Shown here piece after piece: positions 23,743 through 34,760 of a stretch of 64,000 bases of DNA (positions are counted from its first letter, which is position 1; the number at the start of each line of letters is the position of its first letter). Under the pieces are notes generated by a model that was not told the DNA's origin, did not search any database, and was given only the letters and a program-made list of their open reading frames with translations. The translations under genes and the position numbers were made by a program. The stretch comes from Pyrenopolyporus hunteri (Eukaryota; Ascomycota; Sordariomycetes; Xylariales; Hypoxylaceae): NCBI GenBank assembly GCA_902806595.1, contig CADCXC010000012.1:806001-870000 (forward strand). Reading direction: 5' to 3'.

Positions 23743-25180
23743 CTATGCTAAGGTGGCATTTGCTTTGAAAATATCTAGGGGAAATTGGTCGGCGATGGCT
23801 TGATACCCGGCAACATTGGGGTGTAGATGATCACCGCCATCATACTGGGAAGCCAAGTTAGCAGCATTTGAGGGATTGGCTAATATCTTAGCGAAGTCAA
23901 TCGACGCGTCGAAGCTTCCATCACCACCGCTTAGAATCCATTTATTCACCGTTTGCCTCGTCTGGTCCCTAGTCGGGTTGCTGTAGCTCTGCCCGTTTCC
24001 GCCGAAGGGCGTGATCGTTGCTCCGAAGACAGTTAAGCCGGCCGCCTTTGCGTCGTTAGCGATCGTTTTAAAGGACGACATCAAGCTATTTCCGATGCGT
24101 GACTGCGTTCCGGAGTCTGCAGACCCCCCTCCGATATCATTTACACCTTCGAAGATGAGGGCATATTTAACACCAGCAGTCGCGAGAAGATCTCTCTTAT
24201 AGCGCTGCATAAGCGGCGGACCAAGACCGCCGCTCAAGACGGTATTACCACCTGCCGCCTGGTTGCACACTGCAATGTCTGTGATCCCCTCTTTCTGCAT
24301 CCTAGCTAGGAGTAGGTCAGGCCAGCTAAGAACGTTTGTCAGCGGTGTTTCGACTATGACATTAGAATCTGGTCGTACCGGTTGTTAGCGTTGTCAATGC
24401 TTCCGCGCCCATCGGTGATGCTATCACCAAGGATTACTAGGGCTGCGGTGGCCTTCGGAGCCCACGCCTCGACGGCGGTAAGGAAGTACCAGTGCGCCGT
24501 GCTCGCCCCGGTGACTGCCGAGGCGTTTAGATGATTGCCCTGTTGCATCCACGACGTCGTGCGGCTACCCGGGTGCCCGGTAATGCTGTTTCCGGACTGG
24601 CCGGCTTTCGAATACAGAGTAACAGTGATCATAGACTGGGGTTCGACTTCGTAGTCAACGGGATCTGTGTACGCAATTTGGCCCCTTGGGATGGTGACCG
24701 AAGCCGACCCGTTGAAAGTGAGCCCTTTCAACGTCGCTGTATCGATGCCATTAACGCCGGCTTTGCCTCCCGCTGGAAGCGCTATAGAGGCCTCCGTGAT
24801 AGGAAGGTCACTGCCGCCAAAAGTATTAGAGATTTGGAAGCGAAGCCTTTTTGCACCGATAGACAGGTGAAGAGTCTGGCGCAGAGTGGCGTCCCTGAAT
24901 GCGGCCGAACCCGACTATATGCAAGTTAGGGGAACGGGTCCAACAGCTGCTGCTGAACGAGACGAAAATCACATACGAATGGAGACGGCGGCATATTATT
25001 GGGCTCTACCAGCTGTGGCATTGAGGTCCATGTTGCGACCCAATGAGAATCTTCGTCCTGACGCGGGACGTTACAAGTAGGGAGTGCTGCAGCGCATAAC
25101 GCCCACCACAGTATCCGTATTGCTAGGATCGAAAACCTGAAGCTGGGGCCCCTCGACGCGCTCGACGACACGGATGCCAT
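23743..25180 (-). CDS. Secreted SGNH/GDSL hydrolase
   Basis: Three exons on the minus strand, 25180-24977, 24914-24379 and 24325-23743, give 440 aa. A hydrophobic signal segment lies within residues 15-35. An N-terminal beta-rich region (HWVATWTSMPQ, RQTLHLSIGAKRLR, then ISNTFGG) is followed by the SGNH fold. The nucleophile block is VILGDSITDGRGS; the block II glycine lies in NQAAGGN; the block III asparagine in FEGVNDIGG; and the catalytic Asp-His pair in GGDHLHPNVAGY. The whole catalytic set is therefore present. Enzymes of this type hydrolyse acyl or acetyl esters of carbohydrates or lipids outside the cell; the substrate cannot be told. Introns are 62 bp (GTATGT, branch CTAAC) and 53 bp (GTACGA). 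The second intron lies just after the nucleophile block. Confidence 0.93.
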
Positions 25181-26169
25181 ATTGGTGATGGGTAACGAAG
25201 TGAAGAGCGCCGAAGCATAGGAGAGATATCCATGATGGCGGTTTCAACGGTACTTATTGCCATTGCGATTGTAGCGGAGCTTAGAGTGACGGATAAAGTA
25301 CCCCCGCTGGCTATATTGCCTGGTTGGGTTGTTATAATTTAGCCGTAGGGCTGGTTCCTGGACATTTAATCTGGGATAGTCTAGTTCCCATTTGACATAC
25401 GCGTCGGATCGGAATGGAAAAGGGCAGAAGTCGACATACGGTCTCGGATTCTGGAGCCTATAGAGTGAACGTATGGGTGTCATAATGGGATACACATTTT
25501 CTAGATGAGGTCTAGACAAAAGGGCACTACACGATTCCTTCAGTCTAGCAGGGTGCTGCTTATTGGTTAGTATCTATCCCCTGCTAGACAGATACCTAAT
25601 GTAGAGATATCCGGCTCGGCGCCTGAAGGCAGGAGCGTCAGCTCGGTCCCTTGAATCTGATGGCGATGTAAGCCGCAAAGCGTATTTATGAAGAGTGCCT
25701 TGAAATGATTGGTTTAGTAGCCAGTAAAATGGCAGCGTACGGCAGCGTAACCCCACGGGCCCTTACAACCGCGGTGTAATCAATACTTTAGTATTTATTG
25801 GTGCGATGCCGATAGGTCCATCTCGACTGCATTGATCGCGCTACGAGGGGAGTAGAAGCAAGTGCGGGAGGAATAACAAGAAAGCATAGGATATGAAGAA
25901 AATTAGTAAAGAAAGAAAGAAAGAAAGAAAAAAGAAAAAGGAACCGATAACTAAGAGATGCGGTGGTGTCCAATAAGGGTTTAGCTATAAGTAATGTATG
26001 AATGTGCCCGTACCTAGGGCAGTACCCCTCCATTCGCGTCATTCCAGGGTTTCCAGTTTACACGCCACTTCGCTGAATATACGATTTGTACGAGCTACGG
26101 CCAAGATCCACTACATCAGGTAGCCGCCCACTATATGTAGTATTCTGCAGTATTCTGCAAAAAGTTAGA

Positions 26170-26320
26170 ACTACCTATGTACCTACCTAGGTAGGTAGGC
26201 AATTACATACACGCCCTTTCCTTATAATCATAGGGGCACCGTACCTATACTACACGTATATGTACAATACCTACCTACCTATGTACCTAGGTAGGTACAC
26301 ACACGTAGGTATGTACAATA
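26170..26320. repeat. TACC/TAGG palindromic repeat cluster
   Basis: Runs such as CTACCTAGGTAGGTAGG and CCTAGGTAGGTAC in both orientations, each able to pair with itself. It sits in the divergent promoter region upstream of DAHP synthase. Confidence 0.85.
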
Positions 26321-26710
26321 CATGTATATATAAAGCTGGCGGGCGGTATATACTAGTCATGCGTGTACCTGGGTACCCGTCATTTTCCTTATGTACCATC
26401 AAATCTTCTTATGCAGTCTAGGTCGTATTCTCACCTTACATATGCGCGAACATCTTCACATTCCACCTCTGACAAAAGTCTACCCAGGATTAAAAAGTGT
26501 CCCAATTCGACAGTGTTGTCTTCAGACTCAGCCAACTCCTGGTCTACAGGATTCTGATACCGGGAATCCAGACATCGGTACAAGGGCTGGCCACATCCAG
26601 AGACTAGGTGGTAAAAGGAAGATTTGCAAACTTCTCTTCCATTCTCATTCTCATTCTCATTCTCAAATTCTTCCCCCTTTGCCTTTTTCCCTCCCCCCTT
26701 CGACGGAGTC

Positions 26711-26717
26711 TGACTCA
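26711..26717. promoter_or_regulatory. CPC1/GCN4-type TGACTCA element
   Basis: A perfect TGACTCA lies 179 bp upstream of the DAHP synthase ATG. This is the recognition sequence of Gcn4/CPC1, which activates amino-acid biosynthesis genes on starvation, so control of the adjacent aromatic-pathway gene is expected. Seen: the motif. Inferred: its use. Confidence 0.65.
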
Positions 26718-26895
26718 CCTCGAAATTATAACGACTCTCACACCGCATACACCACGCATCTATCCGTTATTCGGACCGCTCCTAATAAATAACCGTTGCC
26801 GTCTCCCTTGACTTTCAGGTGCTTCCTTTTTCGCTATTCGACCCCTCGTGTTCCTTTAACTGCCTTCGAGTACTTCGACTATCCTTTGCACCACT

Positions 26896-28327
26896 ATGCC
26901 GGGTATCGATATGGCGCCCCTCGTGGCCGATGACATGAGAGGTACGTATGACTGCAAGAGAGTGTTCGTCCTTAGCCGCTTCGATTCTTCCCACCGCGAC
27001 TCTTGCCACTTTTCACTACCCTTATTTTTCGATCTCGGGCGCCTTCGCTCGCTCGTATGTGGCTCGGAGGCGTTCATCCACTGCTACCTAGTCCTACATA
27101 CTCGATGAGCCTCGCCTACGAACAACAGAAAGGGTAAACAAGATGCTGATCTACTTGGAAACCGTAGTGCTGGGCCAGGATCCTCTCATCCCGCCAGCAT
27201 TGCTCATCTCTGAGATCCCCATGACAGAAACTTCCTTACAGACTGTTGTCAAGGGCCGAAGGGATGCGGTTGCTATCATCATGGGCCGTAGCGATCGCCT
27301 ATTGGTCGTTGTCGGGCCCTGCTCCATCCATGATCCAGCCATGGCGCAAGACTATGCCCAACGTCTCAAGAAGCTTTCGGAGAAGCTGTCGGATGACTTG
27401 TGCATCATCATGCGTGCTTATCTCGAGAAGCCGCGCACGACTGTGGGCTGGAAAGGTCTCATCAACGACCCCGATATCGACAATAGCTTTAAGATTAATA
27501 AGGGCCTTCGTATATCACGACAGATGTTTAGTGACCTAACTAATCTAGGTATGCCTATCGCCAGTGAGATGCTGGACACTATTTCGCCTCAATTCCTGGC
27601 TGATTTCATCTCTGTCGGTGCCATTGGTGCTCGAACCACCGAGTCACAACTACACCGAGAATTAGCCTCCGGCCTTTCCTTTCCCATTGGCTTCAAGAAC
27701 GGTACTGATGGTAATCTGAACGTTGCCATCGACGCCATTGGTGCTGCGGCTTCTAAGCATCATTTCATGGGCGTAACTAAACAGGGACTAGCAGCCATCA
27801 CAAGAACTAAGGGGAACGAACACGGCTTCGTCATCCTTAGAGGTGGCACCAAAGGCACCAACTATGACAAAGAGAGTATCCAGAACGCCAAAGAAACACT
27901 TGTCAAAAAGGGACAGAAGTTGGCTATCATGGTGGACTGCTCGCACGGTAAACTACACCGAAGCTGTATTGGTTATTGTTCCCGAGACCGGGCTGATATT
28001 GAAGTAGGCAACTCAAACAAGGACCACCGTAACCAACCCAAGGTGGCCAAGGCCATCGGTGACCAGTTGAGAGAAGGGGAAAAGGCTATAATCGGTGTTA
28101 TGATCGAGTCCAACATCAACGAGGGCAATCAAAAAGTTCCAGCAGAGGGACCCGTGGGATTGAAGAAGGGTGTGAGCATCACGGACGCGTGCATAGATTG
28201 GGATACTACTGTCCTAGTCCTTGAAGACCTCGCGGCCGCGGTCCGTGCGCGGAGGGAGAAGAACGGTTCGCCAAATAGCAACGGTCAGAACCAGGAGCCT
28301 CAGACTACTGTTATTGAGGAGGAGTAA
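26896..28327 (+). CDS. DAHP synthase (class I, ARO3/ARO4 type)
   Basis: 3-deoxy-D-arabino-heptulosonate 7-phosphate synthase, the first step of the shikimate pathway (phosphoenolpyruvate plus erythrose 4-phosphate); cytosolic and metal-dependent. Three exons, 26896-26941, 27168-27947 and 28008-28327, give 381 aa. The first intron is 226 bp (GTACGT) and joins DDMR to VLGQDPLIPPALL. The second, 60 bp, is stop-free and a multiple of three; removing it restores DCSHGNSNKDHRNQPKV. Metal ligands by comparison with AroG are C67 (GPCSIHD), H275 (DCSHG), E309 (MIESN) and D335 (ITDACID). Other hallmarks present are RAYLEKPRTTVGWKG, LDTISPQ and GAIGARTTESQ. Which amino acid inhibits this isozyme cannot be read safely. 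Met6 is an alternative start. A TGACTCA site upstream fits amino-acid control. Confidence 0.95.
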
Positions 28328-28890
28328 ATGGCTACAACGAGGAAAGATGACAGGAAAATGCCGTCGCCCCTGGTCGTGTTGAAAGGGCACCACCTAACTC
28401 TACGTGGGCATGGGTACGGGAAGGGCGATGGCAAGCCCCGTATTGGGGTTTTTGGTTGTCACAGGGATAGAGTATCTAAAAAAAAATCAACTCAATGGTC
28501 ATCCTGCGGATTTGACTGACGTGGGAGATACGTGAAGGGAGAATACGGGTATAAGACGTTAGATTAATTCGTACGTCGCTAACAGTTCCAGGCGACTATA
28601 TAGCGGTGCCTTTAGGATTTCGCATGGCCCTTTGGACTCAAATTCACCCGTATACCGGCACTTGTAGGTGATATATACCTACCTATATATATACATTTTG
28701 AAAGAATGGAACCAAGCAAAATTAGCCTGCGTAGTTAAGAATGCGAGAGAGCCGGGGGCCCGTCGTGGGTGGGGGGGAATCATTGTGTATTACGTTCTCT
28801 AGGTCCTCCTGACGCTATTTACAATGCTAACAGCAGAAATGTTGGACCAAACCTGTCCCTAGAGATCAACTAGATCAACTAAATCTTCCT
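28328..28890. other. Convergent intergenic region
   Basis: Spacer between convergent 3' ends of DAHP synthase and the cysteine-rich membrane protein. Holds an A8 run (about 28480), TATACCTACCTATATATATA at 28672-28691, and a run of eight G near 28770. No gene was recognised. Confidence 0.55.
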
Positions 28891-29517
28891 TCATCTACCT
28901 GGCACTTGTGTGTCGTCGCGGCCCACCGGCATATAACCGACCCTATCTTGAGCGGACCCTTGTGCCGGTGCCCTACTCCCCAAGCTTAAGCGGCCAAATC
29001 CCAGCGTGCCGGGCTTCTTACCTTCACGCATCTCGATAACCCTCTTGGCAGCGGCCCAGCTTAGCAAGCCGGTGGTGGCCAGAATGAATCCCCAGACTAT
29101 GATCTGGTCCTTGCGGCTATCACGCTGGAAGCACATGGCGACGACATCGTTCTCCTCGGCACCCTTACAGATGGGAAGGTGCTGAGACAGGCAGAAAGCT
29201 CGGGTGCATTGAGTACAGGAGGCGGAGGCGGCGCGCTCTTGATGGGCTGACGAGCGTAGCGATTGCAACGATGCCGGGGGTTCGGGCTGGCCGAAGGACG
29301 AATCGCCCTGGGGGCCGAGCTGGATCAAGGTGCTGTTCTTGAAACAGGTGCATTTACAGAAAGTCGGCGCAGCTACGGTTGCGGAAACGGAGAGGTCAGT
29401 GAAAGTATTCAGGACACGGCGACACGAGAGGGCGTGCTATGTTAGCTTACAGGCTGCGGCGACATAGCAGACGAGGGTTCCTAGAAGGAGGAGTATAGAA
29501 AGGTGAGGTCGCATCAT
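28891..29517 (-). CDS. Cysteine-rich single-pass membrane protein, uncharacterised
   Basis: Two exons on the minus strand, 29517-29451 and 29372-28891, joined across a 78-bp intron (GTAAGC, branch GCTAAC), give 182 aa. A signal peptide (about 1-22) is completed by the splice. The luminal part carries closely spaced cysteines in FCKCTCF, SCTQCTRAFC, PICKG and AMCFQRDS, then one membrane helix (IIVWGFILATTGLLSW) and a short basic tail with RVIEMREGKKPG. I believe similar proteins occur widely in Ascomycota without an assigned function; that is from memory and unchecked. The layout suggests a disulfide-stabilised or zinc-binding luminal domain in the secretory pathway. Exon 2 alone would lack both the signal peptide and the first cysteine block. 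Confidence 0.75.
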
Positions 29518-30244
29518 GTCGTTTTCATCGAATGGTCGTGATGGTATTTATGTATTATATATTGCGACGCCCGGTTTTCTGCTCATACAGAGCCTGTTCG
29601 AGACGATCAAGTCATGGGAGATGGTATGGTTTTTGAGGGGGGTGAAATGCCTTGACTAACGTGGGTTATCTACGTACGGATATGGAGGCGCGGTTCATCC
29701 TTTCTACAGGGCGTTGGGTGATGGAGATAGTGGACGTAGAACGCGATGAGCGAGCGCGATGCATACAGTAAGTAATTAGGTTAAGTACCTAGGTATTCAA
29801 TGTGACGACTTCCGAAGACTCGATCAATGGCAAGCAAATGGATCTAGGTAAGGTGGTAGGTACCTAGGTAATATTTGGTGGCTTACGTCAATGCCTGTAC
29901 GGCCCGGTGTATGCGGTACATGTAGATACCTAGGTACCTAGGTACTTACTATAAGTGGTAGGGGTAAGGCACGCGTTCGCCCACGGCCCACCTCCTGTGG
30001 CTGAAGCTTCATTCCACACAACCCCGCATAGGAGAGTTCCATTGCAGGTAGGTACCTGTGTACAATTACCCGATACGTGCATCGCGGAACCCTGCGACTT
30101 TAAAAAAAAAATCAAATCGAATCAAATGAATATAATAACAACAAGTTCGCTTTAAACGTCGAATTGCATCCTTTTACAGCACCGTATATCACAACAGCAG
30201 CCGCCCGGCTTTCCTATCCGGAAGCATATACTAATTCGGCCACA
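29518..30244. other. Divergent intergenic region with TACC repeats
   Basis: Between divergent genes. TACC/TAGG pieces lie at about 29785-29800, 29845-29870, 29925-29950 and 30045-30058. An A-rich run (about 30100-30120) precedes the mL50 start. No gene was recognised. Confidence 0.6.
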
Positions 30245-31514
30245 ATGCGCCGGATACCGCGCTTAAGACAGGGTTCCGGTCTGTCTGCCTCGACCCCCCG
30301 CTCTCTCATCGTGCCTCCAGTCGGCCAACGTCCGTCCGCATCTCCCCAAATCATCTCGGTCTCACACCGTAAGCCTGTACCCCCAGGCCTTCAATGTCCT
30401 GCGTTCATACGACTCTATTCAAATGAGCGGCAGCGACCTAGCACGGGGAGCCTTGGCCATGGGGTAGAGGAGGCCCAAGGAGAAGAGCTCCAGAATTCGG
30501 ATCAAGAAAGTGGCATAGGAGAACCGGAGGATCAACCTCCACAGTGGCAGACATACATCCCCCCGCCTCGGAGAAGTCACGCCGAGCGATTCGATGAAGT
30601 CTCGGACTCTAGCTACCAGCCGGCCTTAACGGCGGATGGCTTGGAGACAGTTGGCGGGCTCCGGAACTGGTGGGACCAACAAGAACATTGGCCCGAATCA
30701 GCTGACTTCGTCGGTTTCAAGCCGCCAAACAAAGTTGTCGACCCAGCCGTAATAGAGACGTCGGTACGGAGGGCTATCGTAGAGGCGTTCGCACTAAGGC
30801 AGGCCGGCCGAGAAGGTGACTTAGTGAGTGCCTGGCCGATACCAGGGAAGGAAGAGCTCCGTCGTCTTATGGAGGTAGATATTCGGGTAGCCGGGGATGG
30901 CGACGTGTCGCTAGTTGGAGACGTCGCAGCAGTATTGGAATCTCTAGTAGAAAAGGATGGCCCTGATGCTACCGAGGAACCCCTCCCAGGCGTGCCTGTG
31001 CTCACGCCCGAGGAGGCTCAGAAGTATAAGGAAACTTGGGATCAGGGGTGGAAGGCTGCGTCCCTGTCAGACCCACGAATCAAGTTCGCTGTAAGTTGTT
31101 CGTTTTATGGATTGCTATGAACCCCCCCACCCCCCCTCGGAGAGTGTTCACGAGTGAAGGGTCTGGCTAACGCGGAATGTCCAGGTTACAAAGCGAATTT
31201 TCCAGCTCACCGGCCAGTTACTCCACGACCATCAGCTATTAAATGTCACTGACGTCCGTTCCTTGCTCCGGGTAGCGCAAAAACCACCCAAACCCAAGAC
31301 TTTAACCCAAGAGATCCAGGAGCGCAACCAAGATCTCGTCCAGCTCCCAAACGTCTCCGTCGCAACGAAGCGCGTCACGCGTGGCGATAAGGAGAAGGCT
31401 CTCGGAAGATTCAAACTCATAGAGGAAGAACTGAGGAAGAGAGATCTACCTCTAGAAGGCCACGGGTTCGTCCGGAAGAATAGGGAACTATCTCGACTAA
31501 AGGGTGGAACATAG
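30245..31514 (+). CDS. mL50: Mitochondrial large-subunit ribosomal protein mL50
   Basis: Component of the mitochondrial 54S large ribosomal subunit. Two exons, 30245-31090 and 31185-31514, with a 94-bp intron (GTAAGT...GTCCAG), give 391 aa. The N-terminus is basic and hydroxylated, ending near FIRLYSNE, as expected of a matrix presequence. The family core is at the exon junction: DPRIKFA then VTKRIFQLTGQLLHDHQLLNVTDV, which matches the mL50 pattern of KR-x-QLTG-x-x-x-x-D. A conserved C-terminal segment follows with QLPNVSVATKRVTRGDKEKALGRFK. The long middle (about 60-270) is typical of the enlarged fungal members. An upstream in-frame codon at 30164 is ignored because ATG 30245 opens a good presequence. 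Confidence 0.85.
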
Positions 31515-32002
31515 GTGGGGTTATTCATTGTACGATATACACACGCACACACGTAGAGAGAGGGAGAGGGAGAGGGAGAGAAGGCATAATGTATAAATAT
31601 GCCGAGGCGATGGAACCCTCCGGCCTTGTAAACACAGCATAAGACGACATGACACTCCCTCTATTGACTAGGTACCCACCAACGTAGATAGGGGAGAGCC
31701 CCTCTTATCCCTATGTTCTGTTCGGCGATATACCAGAGGGGCTAAGACTCTTCCGGCCAGAAAAAGGGCCCTAGTAGATCATAGTCCTTTTATAAAGGCC
31801 ATACATAGACTATCTAGGTAGAAGGTAGGTCTACCTAGCTTATAGACTCATATACCTAGGTATATAATTTCTCTCATTAAAGCTTTCGTCTAATTCCGCG
31901 AGGATTAGAATCTACGGGATGATGCGCATATCTAGTAGCCTTGCTAATATAGGCCGAGTCCGTCTTGTTATATGCCGATATAAGGCAAGCCATTCCTGGG
32001 CC
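31515..32002. other. Convergent intergenic region
   Basis: Contains CACACGCACACACG followed by a (GGGAGA)n run (31540-31580) and TACC/TAGG pieces at 31810-31865. No gene was recognised. Confidence 0.6.
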
Positions 32003-33603
32003 TTACTCTGTGAGGTTGGCGTTCTCTGTAGACTCTAGCCGCCGTGATTCTAGATCTGTATGGTCCTGACGATCTTGTATGTCTCCAAGTTGTACTCTTC
32101 TCCTCGCATCTATGTACATCATGTACTCCTGATATGTATCTATGACATTTAATGTTAGTTAAAAATTCTAGCAAGAGATCGACTTGACCTATCAACCCCC
32201 CGTTTCTTGGGGGGGATCCTAAGGGGGGCTTGGTTACAACGGACGATGTAAGGATAGACATACGTGGCAGAACCTTGAGATCTCCTGGTACCGAGAAGGT
32301 GTAGTTGAACTGGCCAGTCGGTTTAGCATTGCCGTGCTCGACGTCTCTGACTTTGCTATCCACTCTAACGTGCAGCCGCGTCACGGGGTTCCTTGGATCT
32401 TTATGTTGCGGTTCGCTGCCGTCCTCCTCCAGGATCGGCGGGTCCGTATACACAACGGTCGCCGTCAGGTACAAGACACTACCGACAGGGACGGGGTTGC
32501 GAAAGGTGCAGGGGTCGGCGCTGATGAAGGCCGGCCGGGCGTGCGCAAAGCTCGCCGCGCAGCAGAAGGCCAGCTCAAAGGTCTGTTTCAAGTGGAAGCC
32601 GCCGAAGATCATCGTCTGGTGGCGGTTGCGATATTGCGGTTGCATGATGGAGGCAGTGGAGAGTTGGGTCTTGGACATGGCGATCACGTTGGCAGGTTGG
32701 CGCAAAGCGTTATTAGGATCGTGATAAGCCACCTGTCTTAGCCAAATCCGATGAATCAAGGCCGATTCCGGGTCGTTCGGCTCCGTTTCGAGCAGCGAGG
32801 TTTTGAGCTTCTGCTTCTTAGCCAGGGCCTTGGCCTCTCCAGCTTTGAAAATCCTCTCCTCCTCAGGGGTTGTGTATATTAGACGCGGTATATTGACTGG
32901 TTTCTTAGTCGTAGGGTCCAAAGCCACCATAGTGAAGGTACAGGTAAGCAATACGTCCTCGGGCTTGCTAGGTTCGCCTTCGTCCCTGGCTCGGGCAACC
33001 TTGCAGGTGATCTCTACGCTGCTCCGCCCCGATGCGTACGTGGCCTGTCCGCTGTATTCGAGGTCACATATCTCGGTCAGCGGGTGAGAGATGGTGATGC
33101 GGTCGAGCGCGGCAGTTACCGTTGTGACGCCGGGACCGGTATGCTTATAGACAATGATACCCGATAGAGCGTCCAGGTCCATGAATATGGTGCCTAACCT
33201 AGAGCGTCTCTTCGTTAGATTCAGAGGCCCAGGTTTACAGGGATGGGGGCAAGGACCTAATATGACCAGATGCGTTGATGTATGTGTCGCTAAGCCAGGG
33301 ATCGCGGCCGAGCGGGAGGACAACTCGGTGGTAACTGTCGCTCATCTTTTTAGGAGTAAGATCGCGCTCCTGAGATTTAGCCTCATCGGAGGCTACATCT
33401 TTCCCTTCCTGTTGTAGCTTCCAGGCCTCTATCCAGGGCATCGGCAAGCGGTTATCAGTAAGACCGCGGAACACTCCGTCCGTACGGCGAGAAGCCGTAT
33501 TGTGCAGACATCTCCACGGCTGAAAGCGACCTCTACTCAAGACGAAGCATGTACCCAAAGCTTTACGTCGAGGTGCTAGAGCAAGGAACCGTCTGATTGG
33601 CAT
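32003..33603 (-). CDS. Acyl-CoA thioesterase, double hot-dog (ACOT9-like), mitochondrial
   Basis: Three exons on the minus strand, 33603-33257, 33198-32264 and 32139-32003, give 472 aa with phases closed. The N-terminus is Arg/Ala/Leu-rich (MPIRRFLALAPRRKALG), fitting a mitochondrial presequence. Two hot-dog domains follow. The first opens with LGTIFMDLDALSGIIVY; the second contains IFGGFHLKQTFELAFCCA, GSVLYLTATVVY and FNYTFSVP, and ends after the last splice in HTYQEYMMYIDARRR. Such enzymes hydrolyse acyl-CoA to free acid and CoA. The last intron (124 bp, GTATGT) holds a C-run/G-run hairpin; reading through it instead would replace the conserved end with unrelated residues to 31968. The start at 33603 is the only ATG giving a targeting sequence. 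Confidence 0.9.
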
Positions 33604-33816
33604 TATTTTCGTAGGCTCTTGTCGATCCGGCCGGTAGAGGCAATGTGCTTGTAGGTGCCTACGTATTACTATATTGCACGTGATGGAGGATGGTGTTGTG
33701 GAGCGGCACTTAGAAGGAGGCGCACCAATACTAATACGACGGGCCAGAAAGCATCCTCGACGAAGACCTCATGAAAGCTCTCAAAAAATTCTCAAAAAAT
33801 TCTCAAAAAGTAAATC

Positions 33817-33916
33817 GCCTCAGGCGGGGGTCGAACCCGCAACCTTGGGATTCCTATGTAAGGTTGGAAACCCAGTCTTAAAAGTCCCACGCTCTAGCCA
33901 ATTGAGCTACCAAGGC
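33817..33916 (-). tRNA. tRNA-Lys (UUU) with 27-nt intron
   Basis: Reading the minus strand, the acceptor stem is GCCTTGG paired with CTGAGGC (two G-U pairs), the D arm is AGCTCAATTGGCTAGAGC, the anticodon stem TGGGA/TCCCA, and the T arm GCGGG-TTCGACC-CCCGC. The anticodon loop is CTTTTAA, giving anticodon UUU. The 34 bases between the anticodon stems exceed the normal seven by 27, which places an intron just 3' of the anticodon in the standard nuclear tRNA position. Total 100 nt equals 73 plus 27. Runs of T follow the 3' end as a pol III terminator. Confidence 0.93.
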
Positions 33917-34651
33917 AGACGATTTTGAGATCCGTCATTGGATGACGGCAAGCTTGTTCAGAGTCTTTATGTACCCAAGTGTTAATCGACGCCAAGATTT
34001 TCAGACCCCACGACCTTAGCTATATTGCATATGTACCTAATTACCTACGATACAGAAATGAGTGGGAGTAAGTTTCTAGTACACAGCTTTCAAAGCGAAG
34101 CGAATTGTATACCCCCTCATACTTTCCTTTGGATGTACCATCCTTCATCTAATACCTCCTTTCTCAGGGGCGGTATACGTATAAGCCCGACGCATTTCTC
34201 GATTCAAACATTATTTTAGGTAGAACGAATAGGGAAATGAAATGATGGTTCACATGTGATTCTGCTCATCCTACAGAAATGGGCTTCCATGCATAGTTCC
34301 TCCGCGACTTCATGATTTACATATGACTCGAGTGGATGATTATCGTATCCCTCGATCTATCTAGGCGCATACTTAGGTACCTAGGTATCTACCCAGGTAT
34401 GTAGGTACGTGCCTACATCTACCCCACTTCAGCCTCAAGCCTGGGTACCTAGAGTACCTCTTGATACTGTACGTTTTTAGCGAACCACTTGCCTAAGACT
34501 TAGTAGGTACCTATGTACATGCGTACGTAGGAGCTGGTACATGTGTGATTACCGTGATTACCTAACCGGGCCCATTGGCCAATACCTGAGGTAGGTCCCC
34601 ACTTTGCTCCAACGACGCACAAACCAGCGCACCGCCACCATAGAAAAATTG

Positions 34652-34659
34652 TAGGGTTT
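34652..34659. promoter_or_regulatory. TeloBOX-like TAGGGTTT
   Basis: TAGGGTTT (AAACCCTA on the other strand) lies 153 bp upstream of the eL13 start codon. Telobox elements are frequent in ribosomal-protein promoters of many eukaryotes and bind Tbf1-like proteins. A single 8-mer is weak evidence. Confidence 0.4.
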
Positions 34660-34688
34660 CCAAGCCCTCCAAAAATTTTGCCGAAAGT

Positions 34689-34760
34689 GCAGGTCGCTCA
34701 AGCCCGTTACCTCTTAGTAAATTCTCGTGCCTCTAATCCGGAGAATTGAGAACGACCTGC
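34689..34760. promoter_or_regulatory. Inverted octamer pair GCAGGTCG / CGACCTGC
   Basis: GCAGGTCG at 34689-34696 and its exact reverse complement at 34753-34760, within 125 bp upstream of the eL13 ATG. This could be a paired activator site or a stem in the 5' leader. No known factor is assigned. Confidence 0.4.

Larger units (their letters stand above)
25181..26895. other. Divergent intergenic region, 1.7 kb
   Basis: Lies between the divergently transcribed hydrolase and DAHP synthase genes. It holds (GAAA)n at about 25912-25932, a TACC/TAGG cluster at 26170-26320, (CATTCT)n at about 26639-26668, and the TGACTCA site at 26711. No gene was recognised. Confidence 0.65.

Noticed and set aside
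31968..32139. Longer C-terminus of the thioesterase ending at 31968
   Set aside because: It arises by reading through the last intron. Splicing to 32139 restores the conserved EYMMYIDARRR end and stops at 32003.
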